Position numbers and translations under genes: made by a program. The notes below the pieces were generated by a model, which did no database searches, was not told the DNA's origin, and was given only the letters and a program-made list of their open reading frames with translations. Source: Alphaproteobacteria bacterium (GTDB lineage Bacteria; Pseudomonadota; Alphaproteobacteria; RF32; CAG-977). Taken from it: a DNA stretch of 5,569 nt. Of the stretch, positions 5,189-5,569 are shown one piece after another; the stretch's first letter is position 1, and each line of letters starts with the position of its first letter. The stretch spans positions 1-5,569 of the forward strand of contig JAFVEJ010000015.1 in the NCBI GenBank assembly GCA_017476085.1, in the 5' to 3' direction.

Positions 5189-5569
5189 TTATTTTTTTAT
5201 CCTCTTACCGCCAAAATACACTTCCTGCGGTTTGTTGGAGCCCTTAGAGGCTTCAATGCCAAGCTGTTTGGCTCCGATGATCGTATATCCAAGAATCATT
5301 TCTTCAATGCCTATTCTTTCGTTGGCAGAAGGAAACACCGTGTCGGTTCTGTAGAATTCAGGAAGTTTTGTCTTTTCGGTAATACGGCGGGTCATTCCGA
5401 TTTCCATACCGGGGTAGAGGGGCCATGTTCCGAAATCCATATAGACGATGTTGTCGCTGGACCAGGTTACAAGAGCGCCGCTGTCCCAAAGCGTTTTGCA
5501 GCGGAACAGCTTCGAGGCGCGTTCCTTGCCGAGCAAAGGTACCGCCATATCCTTGTCTCCGGCGTGCCA
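5189..5569 (-). CDS. Amidohydrolase (YtcJ/Amidohydro_3 type), C-terminal part, probably internally deleted
   Basis: The frame enters from the right edge and gives 126 residues to TAA at 5191-5189. The internal ATG at 5548 is not the start, since the frame is open upstream of it (WHAGDKD). The sequence matches the C-terminal part of metal-dependent amidohydrolases that hydrolyse amide or imine bonds in small molecules. It has a helix with KLFRCKTLWDSGALVTWSSDN (20-40), where the Asp of SSD is the conserved metal/catalytic position. GTWPLYPGMEIGMTRRI (47-63) follows, then FPSANERIGIEEMILGYTI (79-97) and GAKQLGIEASKGS (99-111). Family members normally continue from KGS into an I-x-x-GKDAD-x-[LV]V segment of about 25-30 residues before ending in KPQEVYFGGK-like sequence. 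Here KGS is followed directly by NKPQEVYFGGKRIKK, so that segment is missing in frame. The GC content, about 51% by hand count over 5221-5569, exceeds that of the glycan genes (mostly 33-45% in sampled 60-nt rows). Lysine codons are half AAG. Both suggest a different origin. The N-terminal metal-site histidines lie outside the window. Confidence 0.85.
   Translation of the reverse strand, partial: WHAGDKDMAVPLLGKERASKLFRCKTLWDSGALVTWSSDNIVYMDFGTWPLYPGMEIGMTRRITEKTKLPEFYRTDTVFPSANERIGIEEMILGYTIIGAKQLGIEASKGSNKPQEVYFGGKRIKK

Noticed and set aside
5100..5354. Plus-strand open frame across the terminator and the amidohydrolase end
   Set aside because: It runs through a strong terminator hairpin and opposite a recognised protein, so it is a shadow.

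Overview
The window looks like part of a chromosome from a low-to-moderate GC alphaproteobacterium, possibly a host-associated or gut lineage. The best clue is the N-terminal 102 residues of glycyl-tRNA synthetase alpha (GlyQ) at the left edge. It carries the form [19 protein letters not shown] followed by [13 protein letters not shown], which I associate with alphaproteobacterial GlyQ. This placement rests on one conserved protein read by eye. No 16S gene or other marker is present.

Layout: (1) 1-307, minus strand, 5' part of glyQ. (2) 308-506, divergent intergenic region with a candidate promoter facing right. (3) 507-4046, plus strand, a tight four-gene glycan (probably LPS/O-antigen or capsule) block. 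It holds a GT2 glycosyltransferase, a GT10 (alpha-1,3-fucosyltransferase-like) enzyme, a second GT2, and a small protein whose C-terminal half resembles the ParB/sulfiredoxin fold. The first three genes are joined by a 1-nt overlap and a 2-nt gap, so they are almost certainly co-transcribed. (4) 4060-4899, minus strand, a convergent gene for a 279-residue charged protein of unknown function. Its stop codon and that of the ParB-like gene sit in the two arms of one inverted repeat. (5) 4977-5088, what looks like one end of an insertion sequence: two 20-nt direct repeats at 25-nt period, a hairpin, a strong Shine-Dalgarno and an 11-codon stub of a transposase-like ORF. (6) 5122-5158, a strong rho-independent terminator reading leftward. 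(7) 5189-5569, minus strand, the C-terminal part of an amidohydrolase (YtcJ/Amidohydro_3 type) that runs off the right edge and seems to have lost an internal segment near its C-terminus.

How the genes could work together: the two GT2 enzymes and the GT10 enzyme would each add a sugar to a lipid-linked or lipid A-core acceptor at the inner face of the cytoplasmic membrane, giving a short variable glycan. The ParB-like protein is the least expected member of the block and the best lead for new biology. No nucleotide-sugar synthesis, flippase, polymerase or ligase gene is in view, so the glycan structure cannot be deduced. The right third looks like an accessory junction: orphan gene, broken IS end, and a gene of clearly higher GC.
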